NCBI GenBank assembly: GCA_029931975.1
Contig: JAOZQY010000007.1
Location: forward strand, 1 to 64,000
Length of the DNA stretch: 64,000 bases
Direction of reading: 5' to 3'
DNA from: Bacteroidales bacterium
Lineage (GTDB): Bacteria > Bacteroidota > Bacteroidia > Bacteroidales > GCA-2748055
Under the pieces are notes generated by a model. It saw only the letters and a program-made list of their open reading frames with translations, was not told the DNA's origin and did not search any database. The position numbers were made by a program, and so were the translations under genes. Position 1 is the stretch's first letter. Each line of letters begins with the position of its first letter. Positions 36,347-45,691 of the stretch are shown here, piece after piece.

Positions 36347-37312
36347 ATGATGAATCGACTACTATATACATTTATACTATTGACAATCTGGTCTTTAGGA
36401 CACTCTCAGCCGGTCCCAAACGTGGAAGAAAATATACCCTATCTGATGACTTTCGGGAAAATGGCAGAGACCAGCTGGGGGGATGATGATTTTTCCCAGA
36501 CCTTTTTTTTCCTGATTCCGGACGATTATGATCAGCCCTTTTTTATCAGGGTATTTGACCCCGATACAGGCGGTAAAGTGGATGAAATTGCAGGTGTATT
36601 TGATACCCGTAGTGTTTTTGAGGTATTTGGCGGAGAAGGCAACTGGTCAGAAGACGATGCCAAGGAGACAAGTCCGCGGGGGAACTATAAAAGCGGTACG
36701 CTGTTGGCCACCAGGGCCTTTACTGCAAACCCCAGATATGACAATGACTGGTTCACTTTTGGCCCCTTTAATCCGGCCCAGGGGGAACATGCAGAGATGT
36801 ACAATGGTTATATTTTTAAGATTATCTGTGAAGGTGTATCGGGCGATGATGGCAACATGTACCGCTATTTTCTGAGTACAAGTGCCACCGAGAACAGGCC
36901 CATTGAAGGAGCCAATGCCTTTGCGTATGAATACTCATTCAGAATGCACAATGATGTGGAAGAGGTGTCCCATATCTATCCATATGTGGAGGAAGGTACC
37001 GTGTCGGTCAGGATCTCTAATTTTGACTGGGACTGGGATGGAAATATTGTTGTAATTTCGGTCTCCCGTCAGGGCAGGGATGTAAATATTTCCGGGGAAG
37101 ACGAATGGGCCGAAGATGAGCTGAGGGTTCAGGATGATGAGATTAAGACATCCATGGACTTCAGGTTTGTAAAAGCCCGTTCGCTTGTGAGAAATAACAA
37201 TGTGGTGGTGAATGTAAGGAACCAGTTTGGTGAAGCCATGCCTTTCTACACCATTCCCCTTGGTGGAGTTCCCAAGTACAAGGGGGAGGTGGAGTTTGTC
37301 CCCATTGAGTAA
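36347..37312 (+). CDS. exported protein of unknown function
   Basis: A protein of about 321 residues with a signal peptide (MMNRLLYTFILLTIWSLGHSQ) and an acidic, Trp/Asp-rich body (FDWDWDGNIVVISVS; FVPIE at the end). I see no known domain. A TTG in frame 6 bp upstream makes the frame slightly longer, but ATG at 36347 or 36350 is more likely. It is 75 bp behind the PD40/PKD gene and 20 bp before the propeller/SpoIIE gene, so it could belong to either unit. Beta-rich look suggests an outer-surface or periplasmic protein. Confidence 0.72.
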   Translation: MMNRLLYTFILLTIWSLGHSQPVPNVEENIPYLMTFGKMAETSWGDDDFSQTFFFLIPDDYDQPFFIRVFDPDTGGKVDEIAGVFDTRSVFEVFGGEGNWSEDDAKETSPRGNYKSGTLLATRAFTANPRYDNDWFTFGPFNPAQGEHAEMYNGYIFKIICEGVSGDDGNMYRYFLSTSATENRPIEGANAFAYEYSFRMHNDVEEVSHIYPYVEEGTVSVRISNFDWDWDGNIVVISVSRQGRDVNISGEDEWAEDELRVQDDEIKTSMDFRFVKARSLVRNNNVVVNVRNQFGEAMPFYTIPLGGVPKYKGEVEFVPIE

Positions 37313-37332
37313 TATGAACTAATTCAATTTCT

Positions 37333-40300
37333 GTGAAAAGATTACCAGGCCTCATTCTTGTTTTTCTGCTTTCCTCTTCCGGGTTTGCCCAAAGCTACCA
37401 GTTTTCCAATTATGGACTGGAAGATGGCTTGCGGGATAAATTTACCTATACCATTAACCAGGACCAGCAGGGTTTTTTATGGATTGGGACCTCCCAGGGT
37501 TTGTGCCGCTTCGATGGGAATGTGTTTGAATACGAATTTAAAGGAGATTCCATAACACAGAGCATTGCACATGCCAGTCTGCTCGATTCGAGAGGCTGGT
37601 TGTGGTTTGGCCATGAGAATGGTTTGTTATCTGTTTACAGGGAAGGTCGCTTTCACCAGATAGCACCCGGCGACAACCACCGTTCAAAAATTACAGCTAT
37701 CAGGGAAGATGCATCCGGCAATATCATGGTTTTGTGTCAGCAGAGTGGATTGCTGGTGCTTGACAGTGACCTGAAAATCATTCATGAAAAGAGTGATGAG
37801 GACCTGGAAGATCCCTTTGCAGGCCAGTTTCTCTATGATTTTCAGATTACTCCCGGGGGCAACCTGCTTGTAGCCACCCAGGAAGGTGTAAGTATATTCA
37901 GGTATAGCGAGGAGGCAGGGAACTATATCAACACAGGAATACTATCCGGGCTTCAATACCTCGGTGTTCAGGAGCTGGTAAAGGCTAACAACGAAAACGA
38001 GTACTGGGCAGGTACCCAGGATGAAGGATTATTCAGGATCAATGGAAGCGGGTATGACCCAGAAGGCTATAGCGTTGAAAAAATCGGAGCGGATAAGGGA
38101 CTTGCATATGCAAGTGTTTCTTCCATAGTTTTTGATGGAGAAAGAAGGGTCTGGATCAATAGTTTAAGTGAAGGGATTTACCGATTCGATCTGGATGCAA
38201 GGGGAAACCTTGGGTCCTCCGAGATTTTCAATGTGGAGAAAGGGATCCCAAATGCATATATCAACCACGTTTTTGTGGATGAGGAGGGAAACCAGTGGTT
38301 TTCGACTCCGGGAGATGGCATTACCGTTTTAAGGGACCAGGCCTTCACCTTCTATAATATCTGGGAGGAAGAGAGCTACACCAATGTCACGTCGGTATAT
38401 GTGGATAAGGATATAAGATGGTACGGTGGAGAAGGTAAGATTGCCTTTACATCCAGAGATGGGAGTAGGGAGTTTTCCTATCTGGGAAGCGCCAACGGAC
38501 TTCCCGATGATCAGGTGACTGCTCTCTATGCAGATGAAAGTCAGGACCTGTACATCGGTACCTCCCAAAGTGGACTTTTCAGAAAAAAGGCAGGCAGTTC
38601 AAGAATTGTTCCCCTGGTGGTATCCGGAAATTCACTGGATAACATAGTAAATGCAATCGATGGAGATGGTACACTTCTCTTTGTGGCAACCAATAACGGG
38701 GTTTATACACTGAATCCAAAAACTGGAGAGCGGATCTCCTACACAACCGCCAATGGACTTCCGTATAATAAGATTAATGATGTGCTGGTGGACCGAAATG
38801 GAGTCGCATGGATTGCTACCCTGACTCCCGGCCTGATTAGCATTAACTCGGACAAGCAGTTTTTGATCAGTGGCAAACCTAAGCTTGAGTTTAAGACACT
38901 GGTTGAGGGCAAGGATGGTGTCATCTGGGCCGGGAGCGACAGAGGGGTTTTTAAATTTGATTTAAACAAGGACTCTCTGAACCATTTCGGTACCGAAAAG
39001 GGGATTAAATCGGATTACACCTATGCTATTGCCGCCGATCCAAATGGAAACATCTGGGCGGGACACCGAATGGGACTGAGTGTTATCAATCCCGAGCGGA
39101 ATACCATACGGGTTTTTGGAAGGGAATCGGGCTTTGATTCTGATGTACGTAACAATGCGGTGGGACTAACCAAAGGGGGAGTGATACTCTTTGGCACCTC
39201 CGGGGGTGTAGTGCAGTATGATGCTTATCAGGCCAGGGAAGATACCCTGGCCCCCAGGTTAAGCATAAAATTCATTGATATCTCCGGGGTATCTTATGAT
39301 CCGGGCGAGGATATCAAACTTAAATATGGGAAATACCGTATTCGCTTCGATTTTGTAGGTATCAATCTCAGTAGTCCGGACCAGGTCACCTACCAGTATA
39401 AGCTGGACAAATTTGAGGAGCAATGGTCAGACATCTCGGAACTCACCTATGCTTATTACGGCCGTGTGGAGGATGGAGACTATACCTTTATGCTAAGGGC
39501 CTGTGATGGAAACGGGAACTGTTCCACGGAAGTGCTTACCCAGAACATCTCAGTGAAGATCCCGGTATGGAAGGCCTGGTGGTTTATTTTTGCTCTGGTT
39601 TTGTTCGTGCTGACCATCATTTTTGCGGTGTTCAAAATCAGGGAACGAAATCAGAAAGCAATCCAGGAATATCTTCAGCGTCAGCTGGATGAGCGAACAC
39701 GGGAAGTGGTTCAGCAGAAAGAGGAGATAGAGGTGAAGAACAGGGATATTACCGATTCACTTAACTATGCTCAGCGGATCCAGGCCAGCATCCTGCCTCC
39801 CATTAAGAAGCTGCACGATACCTTTAGTGGTAGTTTCGTCTTCTATCAGCCACGAGATATTGTATCGGGCGATTTCTACTGGTACGAGCAGGTGGGCGAG
39901 AACAGGTTCATCGTGGTGTGCGCCGACTCGACCGGACACGGAGTTCCCGGCGCCTTTATGTCCATGATTGGGACCACCCTGATTAAGGATATATGTCTGC
40001 GGGCAGGTATCGTAAAGCCATCCCAGGTACTTACCACCCTTGATAATGAGGTAAGAGAAGCACTGAACCAGAATATGGAAACCAGCGGGTCAAATGACGG
40101 GATGGATATTATTGTGGCAGAGATGGATATGAAAACTAATAAGTTAATAGTCAGTTCTGCCATGCGTCCTGTGATTATCTATTCAGGAGGAGAGCAAATC
40201 TATGTGAAGGGTAGCCGGAGTTCTATCGGGGGACAACTGGATGAGGACAGGGTGGAAAAAGACTTTATTGACCAGGAGTTCCAGCTGAAGAAAGGTGATA

Positions 40301-40509
40301 TCATTTATATGTTCTCGGATGGTTATCCTGATCAATTTGGCGGTCCGCTTGGCAGGAAGTTCAAGATGGTCAGGCTCAAGAACCTGCTCAGGGATATCCA
40401 CGACAAGCCCATGGATGAACAATACAATTACATCAAGAGCAACTTCTTCCTCTGGAAGGAGGATCTCGAACAGGTGGATGATGTATTGTTTATGGGGATC
40501 AGAATCTGA
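37333..40509 (+). CDS. membrane two-component-propeller protein with SpoIIE/PP2C phosphatase output
   Basis: A 1058-residue protein: signal peptide (to GFAQ), two-component-regulator propeller repeats (~25-640; GFLWIGTSQGLCRFDG, VWINSLSEGIYRFD, IWAGSDRGVFKFD), a Y_Y_Y domain (~690-745), one membrane segment (~755-775), a coiled coil (~778-815) and a cytoplasmic SpoIIE PP2C domain (~830-1055) with GDFYWYE and ADSTGHGVPGAFMSMIG carrying the metal-binding aspartates. The usual histidine kinase output is replaced by a phosphatase, so it probably acts on anti-sigma/anti-anti-sigma-type partners. GTG at 37333 is the start. It converges on the lipoprotein gene with no gap. Confidence 0.87.
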   Translation: MKRLPGLILVFLLSSSGFAQSYQFSNYGLEDGLRDKFTYTINQDQQGFLWIGTSQGLCRFDGNVFEYEFKGDSITQSIAHASLLDSRGWLWFGHENGLLSVYREGRFHQIAPGDNHRSKITAIREDASGNIMVLCQQSGLLVLDSDLKIIHEKSDEDLEDPFAGQFLYDFQITPGGNLLVATQEGVSIFRYSEEAGNYINTGILSGLQYLGVQELVKANNENEYWAGTQDEGLFRINGSGYDPEGYSVEKIGADKGLAYASVSSIVFDGERRVWINSLSEGIYRFDLDARGNLGSSEIFNVEKGIPNAYINHVFVDEEGNQWFSTPGDGITVLRDQAFTFYNIWEEESYTNVTSVYVDKDIRWYGGEGKIAFTSRDGSREFSYLGSANGLPDDQVTALYADESQDLYIGTSQSGLFRKKAGSSRIVPLVVSGNSLDNIVNAIDGDGTLLFVATNNGVYTLNPKTGERISYTTANGLPYNKINDVLVDRNGVAWIATLTPGLISINSDKQFLISGKPKLEFKTLVEGKDGVIWAGSDRGVFKFDLNKDSLNHFGTEKGIKSDYTYAIAADPNGNIWAGHRMGLSVINPERNTIRVFGRESGFDSDVRNNAVGLTKGGVILFGTSGGVVQYDAYQAREDTLAPRLSIKFIDISGVSYDPGEDIKLKYGKYRIRFDFVGINLSSPDQVTYQYKLDKFEEQWSDISELTYAYYGRVEDGDYTFMLRACDGNGNCSTEVLTQNISVKIPVWKAWWFIFALVLFVLTIIFAVFKIRERNQKAIQEYLQRQLDERTREVVQQKEEIEVKNRDITDSLNYAQRIQASILPPIKKLHDTFSGSFVFYQPRDIVSGDFYWYEQVGENRFIVVCADSTGHGVPGAFMSMIGTTLIKDICLRAGIVKPSQVLTTLDNEVREALNQNMETSGSNDGMDIIVAEMDMKTNKLIVSSAMRPVIIYSGGEQIYVKGSRSSIGGQLDEDRVEKDFIDQEFQLKKGDIIYMFSDGYPDQFGGPLGRKFKMVRLKNLLRDIHDKPMDEQYNYIKSNFFLWKEDLEQVDDVLFMGIRI

Positions 40510-41028
40510 TCAGTTTTCCTCTTCTAGGTCTATTCCGCTCAGCACAATCACATCTGTAGTATCTGTATTGCTTCGGTTATAATCCCTGTCAATAATAAAA
40601 AATGTATAGTAGATTGTATCGTATTTGATCACGGGGTAGGAGATCTCCAGGTCCATTGTTCCGCTTAAGGGTTGTTTGTCCAGGTAGGGAATCCTGTAGC
40701 GAAGAATTCCACCTTCCTCATCGGGGATTTCAACATATTCATAGTCCTGCAGGTCATACAACTGGAGGAAAAAGTTGTATTTGACCGTGTCGGGTACATT
40801 CAAATCGTTTGTGTCGATCAGAGGAAGGAGGCCCAGGTTCCCGTCGCCATCAGTAAAGTCAAAAGTTAGTTGTCCCATCAGGGATCTGTTGCCCAGTTCG
40901 TCTATGGAGATATAAAGTCCGAATCCCTGGTAGTCAATCACCGGTTCATCCGGATACACCGGATCGATCTCATTGCATGAGATCATCAGTAGAAGGGTGC
41001 TGAACAAAAGGGCTGTTCTTGTTTTCAT
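40510..41028 (-). CDS. lipoprotein of unknown function
   Basis: A 172-residue lipoprotein with lipobox LLMISC (Cys18), then an acidic beta-rich domain (FDFTDGDGNLGL; FFIIDRDYNRSNTDTTDVIVL). The DGDGNLG stretch occurs in a family of Bacteroidota lipoproteins without known role. It is the last gene of the rluB-era-der unit, 27 bp after der. Its stop codon abuts the stop of the propeller/SpoIIE gene on the other strand. Confidence 0.75.
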   Translation of the reverse strand: MKTRTALLFSTLLLMISCNEIDPVYPDEPVIDYQGFGLYISIDELGNRSLMGQLTFDFTDGDGNLGLLPLIDTNDLNVPDTVKYNFFLQLYDLQDYEYVEIPDEEGGILRYRIPYLDKQPLSGTMDLEISYPVIKYDTIYYTFFIIDRDYNRSNTDTTDVIVLSGIDLEEEN

Positions 41029-41055
41029 CGCAATACAATACTACAAAAATCCTGC

Positions 41056-42363
41056 CTATTTTTTTCTCATGAAGATCCGAATTGGAACGCCGGTGAAATT
41101 GAAATGCTTCCGAAGCTGGTTTTCCAGGTAGCGTTTGTAAGCTTCCCTGACGTACTGCGGCAGGTTACAGTAGAAGGCAAATGCCGGAGCATGGGTGGGT
41201 AATTGCGTCACATATTTGATCCTGATAAATTTACCCTTCACTGAAGGGGGTTGGTTTTCGTCAATGACCTGCTGCATCACTTCATTCAGTGTCGAAGTGG
41301 GAATCCTGACCTGGCGGTTTTCATAAACCTTTATGACCAGTTCCAATGCCTTGTGTATCCGCTGTTTGGTCAGAGCGGAGATAAATAGAATGGGTACATC
41401 AACAAAGGGTTCGAGTCGTTGTTTAATTAGCTCCTCAAACTGTTTCTGAGTTTGAGTTTCCTTATCAACCAGGTCCCATTTATTGACCAGTACTACCACT
41501 CCCTTCCGGTTGCGTTCAATGAGGTGAAAAATATTTACATCCTGAGACTCAATTCCTATGGTGGCATCGATCAGCAGCATGCAGACATCTGCATATTCGA
41601 TGGCCCGTACCGATCGCATCACTGAATAGAATTCCAGGTCCTCTTTCACCTTCCCCTTTTTACGCAGTCCGGCTGTATCTACCAGGTAAAAATCGTGATT
41701 GTATTTGCTGTACCTTGTATGGATGGAGTCGCGTGTGGTGCCCGATATGGGCGTTACAATGTTTCTCTCCTCTCCGACAAGCGCATTGACCAGTGAGGAT
41801 TTTCCAACATTGGGGCGCCCCACCACAGCTATTTTCGGAATTTCTTCCTCTTCCTCCTCTTCCGCTTTTTTCTCAAACATGGATACGAGTTCATCCAGCA
41901 TATCGCCGGTGCCACTGCCGTTAATGGAGGAGAGTGGGAAATAGTCACCCAGGCCAAGGCCATAGAAAACGGAGGCATCATAGAGCCTGTTTGCATTGTC
42001 TACCTTGTTTACCACAAGCAATACGGGCTTCTTAATCTTCCGTAGCATTCCTGCCACGGTCAGGTCCAGGTCGGTGATTCCGGAAATAACATCTACCATG
42101 AAAACCACCACATCGGACTCCTCAATGGCAAGCAGAACCTGCTTTCGGATCTCTTCTTCGAAAATATCATCCGAGTTGGTCACATATCCACCTGTATCAA
42201 TGATACTGAATTCGTGACCGTTCCAGATCACCTTGCCATAATGTCGGTCGCGGGTAACACCGCTTTCTTCATCCACAATTGCCTTTCTCGACTCAGTCAG
42301 ACGATTAAAGAAGGTGGATTTACCCACATTGGGTCGCCCTACGACGGCTACAATATTTCCCAT
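41056..42363 (-). CDS. der: ribosome-assembly GTPase Der
   Basis: A 435-residue GTPase with two tandem G domains: first [17 protein letters not shown]; second [23 protein letters not shown]; and a C-terminal KH-like domain ending [18 protein letters not shown]. The acidic linker (EEEEEEE, ~175-182) between the G domains is usual for Der. It is needed for 50S subunit maturation in the cytoplasm. It follows era by 12 bp in the same operon. Confidence 0.97.
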   Translation of the reverse strand: MGNIVAVVGRPNVGKSTFFNRLTESRKAIVDEESGVTRDRHYGKVIWNGHEFSIIDTGGYVTNSDDIFEEEIRKQVLLAIEESDVVVFMVDVISGITDLDLTVAGMLRKIKKPVLLVVNKVDNANRLYDASVFYGLGLGDYFPLSSINGSGTGDMLDELVSMFEKKAEEEEEEEIPKIAVVGRPNVGKSSLVNALVGEERNIVTPISGTTRDSIHTRYSKYNHDFYLVDTAGLRKKGKVKEDLEFYSVMRSVRAIEYADVCMLLIDATIGIESQDVNIFHLIERNRKGVVVLVNKWDLVDKETQTQKQFEELIKQRLEPFVDVPILFISALTKQRIHKALELVIKVYENRQVRIPTSTLNEVMQQVIDENQPPSVKGKFIRIKYVTQLPTHAPAFAFYCNLPQYVREAYKRYLENQLRKHFNFTGVPIRIFMRKK

Positions 42364-42375
42364 ACTTCAGAAAAC

Positions 42376-43269
42376 TTAATGGTAACCAAAACTCTTAATG
42401 AAACGTTCATTGTTGCGCCAATCCTTTTTCACTTTCACACGGAGTTCAAGAAAGACTTTCTTCTGAAAGAAGGTTTCCATGTCCAATCTCGACTCTCTGC
42501 CCACTTTTTTCAATGCTTTCCCTTGGTTTCCAATGAGGATGCCCTTCTGACTCTCACGCTCCACATAGATCAGGGCGTAGATACGGATCAGCTTCACTTC
42601 CTCTTTAAATGATTCAATTTCTACCTCCACTGCATAGGGAATTTCCTGTTTGTAGTAGAGAAGGATCTTCTCCCTGATCATCTCTCCCACGAAGAAGCGC
42701 TCCGATTTATCTGTAAGGGCATCCTTGGGATAATAGGGGGGCGATTCGGGGAGGTGTTCAAGGATTCTGTGAAAGATAGAATCCACATTAAATTTCTTCA
42801 GGGCACTGATGGGTATCATTTCCGCTCCGGGGAGGATTTTTTCCCACATCTCCATCGTAGTTCTCACCTGCTCCTGGGTACTCAGGTCAATCTTATTGAT
42901 CACAAGCAGCACAGGAACCTTTGCTTTAGCCATACGCTGGAGGAATGCATCTTCCGGATCTGGTCTTTCACCAATTTCAGTCAGGTAGATAAGTACATCG
43001 GCGTCCACCAAAGCCGAACGGGCAGCTTTTAACATGGTTTCCTGTAACTTGTAGCTTGGGTCGAGGATTCCCGGGGTATCCGAAAAGATCACCTGGTACT
43101 CAGGTGTATTCAGGATCCCATGGATCCTGTGCCTGGTTGTCTGGGCCCTGGAGGTAATGATGGAGAGCTTTTCACCCACCAGGGCATTCATCAGGGTCGA
43201 TTTACCCACATTGGGCTTCCCGATAATATTTACATATCCTGCTTTATGATTCATGCTATTCGTAGGCAT
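42376..43269 (-). CDS. era: ribosome-assembly GTPase Era
   Basis: A 297-residue GTPase: GKPNVGKST (G1), switch region TTRHRIHGI, SDTPGI (G3), NKID (G4), then a KH domain (~205-290; EIPYAVEVEIESF, IGNQGKALKKVGRESR). It binds the 3' end of 16S rRNA and assists 30S assembly. Two starts are possible: ATG at 43269, overlapping rluB by 14 bp and with AGG 10 bases upstream, or ATG at 43254 (MNHKAGYV), directly behind the rluB stop. Confidence 0.96.
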   Translation of the reverse strand: MPTNSMNHKAGYVNIIGKPNVGKSTLMNALVGEKLSIITSRAQTTRHRIHGILNTPEYQVIFSDTPGILDPSYKLQETMLKAARSALVDADVLIYLTEIGERPDPEDAFLQRMAKAKVPVLLVINKIDLSTQEQVRTTMEMWEKILPGAEMIPISALKKFNVDSIFHRILEHLPESPPYYPKDALTDKSERFFVGEMIREKILLYYKQEIPYAVEVEIESFKEEVKLIRIYALIYVERESQKGILIGNQGKALKKVGRESRLDMETFFQKKVFLELRVKVKKDWRNNERFIKSFGYH

Positions 43270-44170
43270 TCATTTTTAACCTGGTGATCTCTTTTTCAGA
43301 AAGAAGTCTCCATTTCCCCCTGGGAAGGTTCTTTTTAGTAAGGCCCCCAAAATAGACCCTGTCAAGTTTTTCTACCCTGTAACCAAGCGATTCAAACATC
43401 CTTCGCACGATGCGGTTTTTCCCGGAATGGATCTCCAGTCCCACTTCCTTTTTATTCTCAGTGCTGGCATAGCTGATAGCATCCGGCTGGATAAAACCAT
43501 CCTCCAGGGTAAGTCCGTCGGCCAGTGTTTTCAAATCGTTGGCAGTGATTGCCTTATTCAGGAACACATGGTAGATCTTCTTCTTATTGCTCGATGGATG
43601 CGTCATTTTCTTGGCCAGCTCCCCGTCATTGGTAAAGAGCAGGACTCCGGTTGTATTGCGATCGAGCCGCCCCACCGGATAAACTCGTTCGTTACATGCT
43701 TCCTTTATAAGCAACATAACCGTTTTCCGTTCCCTGGGATCATCGGTGGTGGTTACATAGTCCTTGGGTTTGTTAAGCACCAGGTAAACTTTACGCTCGG
43801 TTCGGATTCGTTCTCCATTGTATTTGACTTCGTCTTCCGGATTCACCTTACTGCCCAATTGGGTCACTGACTTTCCATTTACAGTGATCAGGCCGGCCGT
43901 AATCAGATCATCCGCCTCACGTCGAGAACAGATGCCTGCAGCAGCAATATATTTATTGAGCCGTACCAGGTCCCCTGCAGTTTTCTTAGTAAGACGATGG
44001 CTGGAGGCAGTGGCTCCGGGCCGGGTGCTCTTTATGGTCGATTTTCCCTGGCCAGAACTCTTTGATGACCTGCGCCTGTCCTCAAGTGGTTTAAAACCAC
44101 CATCTTTGGTGAGGGCGGGCCTTCCGCTCTTTGTCCTGCTCCCTTTTTTTGGTGCTCCTGGTGTACTCAA
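43256..44170 (-). CDS. rluB: 23S rRNA pseudouridine synthase (RluB/RsuA family)
   Basis: A 304-residue enzyme. A basic, low-complexity extension (~1-65, many Ser/Lys/Arg/Thr) precedes an S4 RNA-binding domain (~68-110; RLNKYIAAAGICSRREADDLI) and the catalytic domain with GRLDRNTTGVLLFTNDG (catalytic Asp) and HSGKNRIVRRMFESLGYRVEKLDRV. It isomerises a uridine of large-subunit rRNA. Start is TTG at 44170. A TAnnTTTG box lies 31 bases upstream, making this the first gene of the rluB-era-der-lipoprotein operon. Confidence 0.9.
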   Translation of the reverse strand: MSTPGAPKKGSRTKSGRPALTKDGGFKPLEDRRRSSKSSGQGKSTIKSTRPGATASSHRLTKKTAGDLVRLNKYIAAAGICSRREADDLITAGLITVNGKSVTQLGSKVNPEDEVKYNGERIRTERKVYLVLNKPKDYVTTTDDPRERKTVMLLIKEACNERVYPVGRLDRNTTGVLLFTNDGELAKKMTHPSSNKKKIYHVFLNKAITANDLKTLADGLTLEDGFIQPDAISYASTENKKEVGLEIHSGKNRIVRRMFESLGYRVEKLDRVYFGGLTKKNLPRGKWRLLSEKEITRLKMNAYE

Positions 44171-44201
44171 ATGCCTGTTTTTTAATAAAAGTTAAAGGAT
44201 A

Positions 44202-44209
44202 CAAAGATA
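44202..44209 (-). promoter_or_regulatory. -7 box of the rluB-era-der operon
   Basis: TATCTTTG on the minus strand matches TAnnTTTG, 31 bases before the rluB start and back-to-back with the glmM promoter box. No strong -33 element. Confidence 0.5.
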
Positions 44210-44244
44210 CAGCTTATTAAGTTACATTCTTGGAATAATAGTTT

Positions 44245-44252
44245 TAACTTTG
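44245..44252 (+). promoter_or_regulatory. -7 box of glmM
   Basis: TAACTTTG matches TAnnTTTG, 25 bases upstream of the glmM ATG, divergent from the rluB promoter. Confidence 0.5.
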
Positions 44253-44277
44253 GTGACGTTTTTAAAAACAGGTAAAT

Positions 44278-45663
44278 ATGAGCTTAGTTATCTCAATTTC
44301 AGGCATTCGTGGAACCATTGGAGGCAAGCCTTCTGAAGGTTTAACACCCATCGATACAGTACAATTTGCAGCGGCTTACGCCTCCTGGCTGATTGCAAAA
44401 TCCGGGAAGGAAAGGCCGTCGGTAGCCCTGGGGCGCGATGCACGTATTTCCGGACCCATGGTGGAGCAACTGGTTTCAGCCACACTTTCGGCCATGGGTG
44501 TGGATGTGTACCTGATGGGATTTGCCACCACTCCGACGGTGGAAATAGCTGTCACAGAAATGGGTGCTGATGGTGGCATCATCCTGACCGCCAGTCATAA
44601 TCCGGCACAGTGGAATGCGTTAAAACTGCTCAATGGCAGGGGGGAGTTTCTTTCAGGAGCGGATGGTGAAGCCATTCTAAAGGCGGCCCGCTCCAATGAT
44701 TACAGCTTTGCGGATGTAAAAAAACTGGGGCGCATTAAACCTCTGGAAGGAATGGACGTCAAACACATCGATCAGGTACTTGAATTGGACCTTGTATTAC
44801 CTGAAAAGATAAAAAAGAAAAACTTTCGTGTGGCTATTGATTGTGTAAATTCGGTAGGAGGTCTTATTCTTCCACAGCTGCTTAAAGCACTGGGAGTGGA
44901 AGATGTGATAGAGCTTTATTGCGATCCCACGGGCGATTTTCCCCATAATCCCGAACCACTTCCTGAAAACCTGACGGAGATTTCTGAGTTGATGGTACGT
45001 GAAAAGGCCGATGTTGGATTTGTGGTGGATCCCGATGTGGACCGCCTGGCCATTGTTTGTGAAGATGGCTCAATGTTTGGCGAAGAATATACTCTGGTGG
45101 CCGTAGCCGATTATATTCTCTCAAGGAAGCCGGGCAATACTGCTTCAAACCTTTCATCCACCAGGGCGCTCAGGGATGTAAGCGAAGGACATGGACAATC
45201 CTATTTCCCATCTGCAGTGGGAGAGGTGAATGTGGTCAGGACCATGAAGCAGAATGAGTGTGTGATTGGGGGTGAAGGCAATGGTGGAATCATCTACCCG
45301 GCTCTTCATTACGGAAGGGATGCGCTGGTAGGGATTGCCCTGTTTTTGACCCACCTTGCCGAAAGTGGTATGGAGTGTAGTGTCTTGCGTAAGTGCTATC
45401 CCGATTACTTTATCTCCAAGAATAAGATCACTCTTCCGGAAGGTGTCGATGCTGATCAGCTGCTTGCTGCTTTTGAACAAGCCTATGCTAGCTATGATAT
45501 TAATAAGGTGGATGGAGTGAAAGTGGATATGCCCGAAGGATGGGTGCACCTGCGGAAATCCAATACCGAACCGATTATTCGCCTTTATGCCGAAGCCGGC
45601 AGCAGTGAAGAGGCTGAGCGAATTGCCGGGGAGGCCATGCATGCTATAAATGAATTATTATAA
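44278..45663 (+). CDS. glmM: phosphoglucosamine mutase
   Basis: A 461-residue alpha-D-phosphohexomutase. It begins SLVISISGIRGTIGG and carries the phosphoserine loop TASHNPAQWNALK, the metal loop DPDVDRL, the sugar-binding loop GEGNGGIIYP and a C-terminal phosphate-binding loop RKSNTEPIIRLYAEA. It interconverts glucosamine-6-P and glucosamine-1-P on the path to UDP-GlcNAc; phosphomannomutase activity cannot be excluded from sequence. A HlyD-like adaptor gene follows 28 bp later. Confidence 0.9.
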   Translation: MSLVISISGIRGTIGGKPSEGLTPIDTVQFAAAYASWLIAKSGKERPSVALGRDARISGPMVEQLVSATLSAMGVDVYLMGFATTPTVEIAVTEMGADGGIILTASHNPAQWNALKLLNGRGEFLSGADGEAILKAARSNDYSFADVKKLGRIKPLEGMDVKHIDQVLELDLVLPEKIKKKNFRVAIDCVNSVGGLILPQLLKALGVEDVIELYCDPTGDFPHNPEPLPENLTEISELMVREKADVGFVVDPDVDRLAIVCEDGSMFGEEYTLVAVADYILSRKPGNTASNLSSTRALRDVSEGHGQSYFPSAVGEVNVVRTMKQNECVIGGEGNGGIIYPALHYGRDALVGIALFLTHLAESGMECSVLRKCYPDYFISKNKITLPEGVDADQLLAAFEQAYASYDINKVDGVKVDMPEGWVHLRKSNTEPIIRLYAEAGSSEEAERIAGEAMHAINELL

Positions 45664-45691
45664 TTAGGACTATTGTTATTTTAAAGGGACC

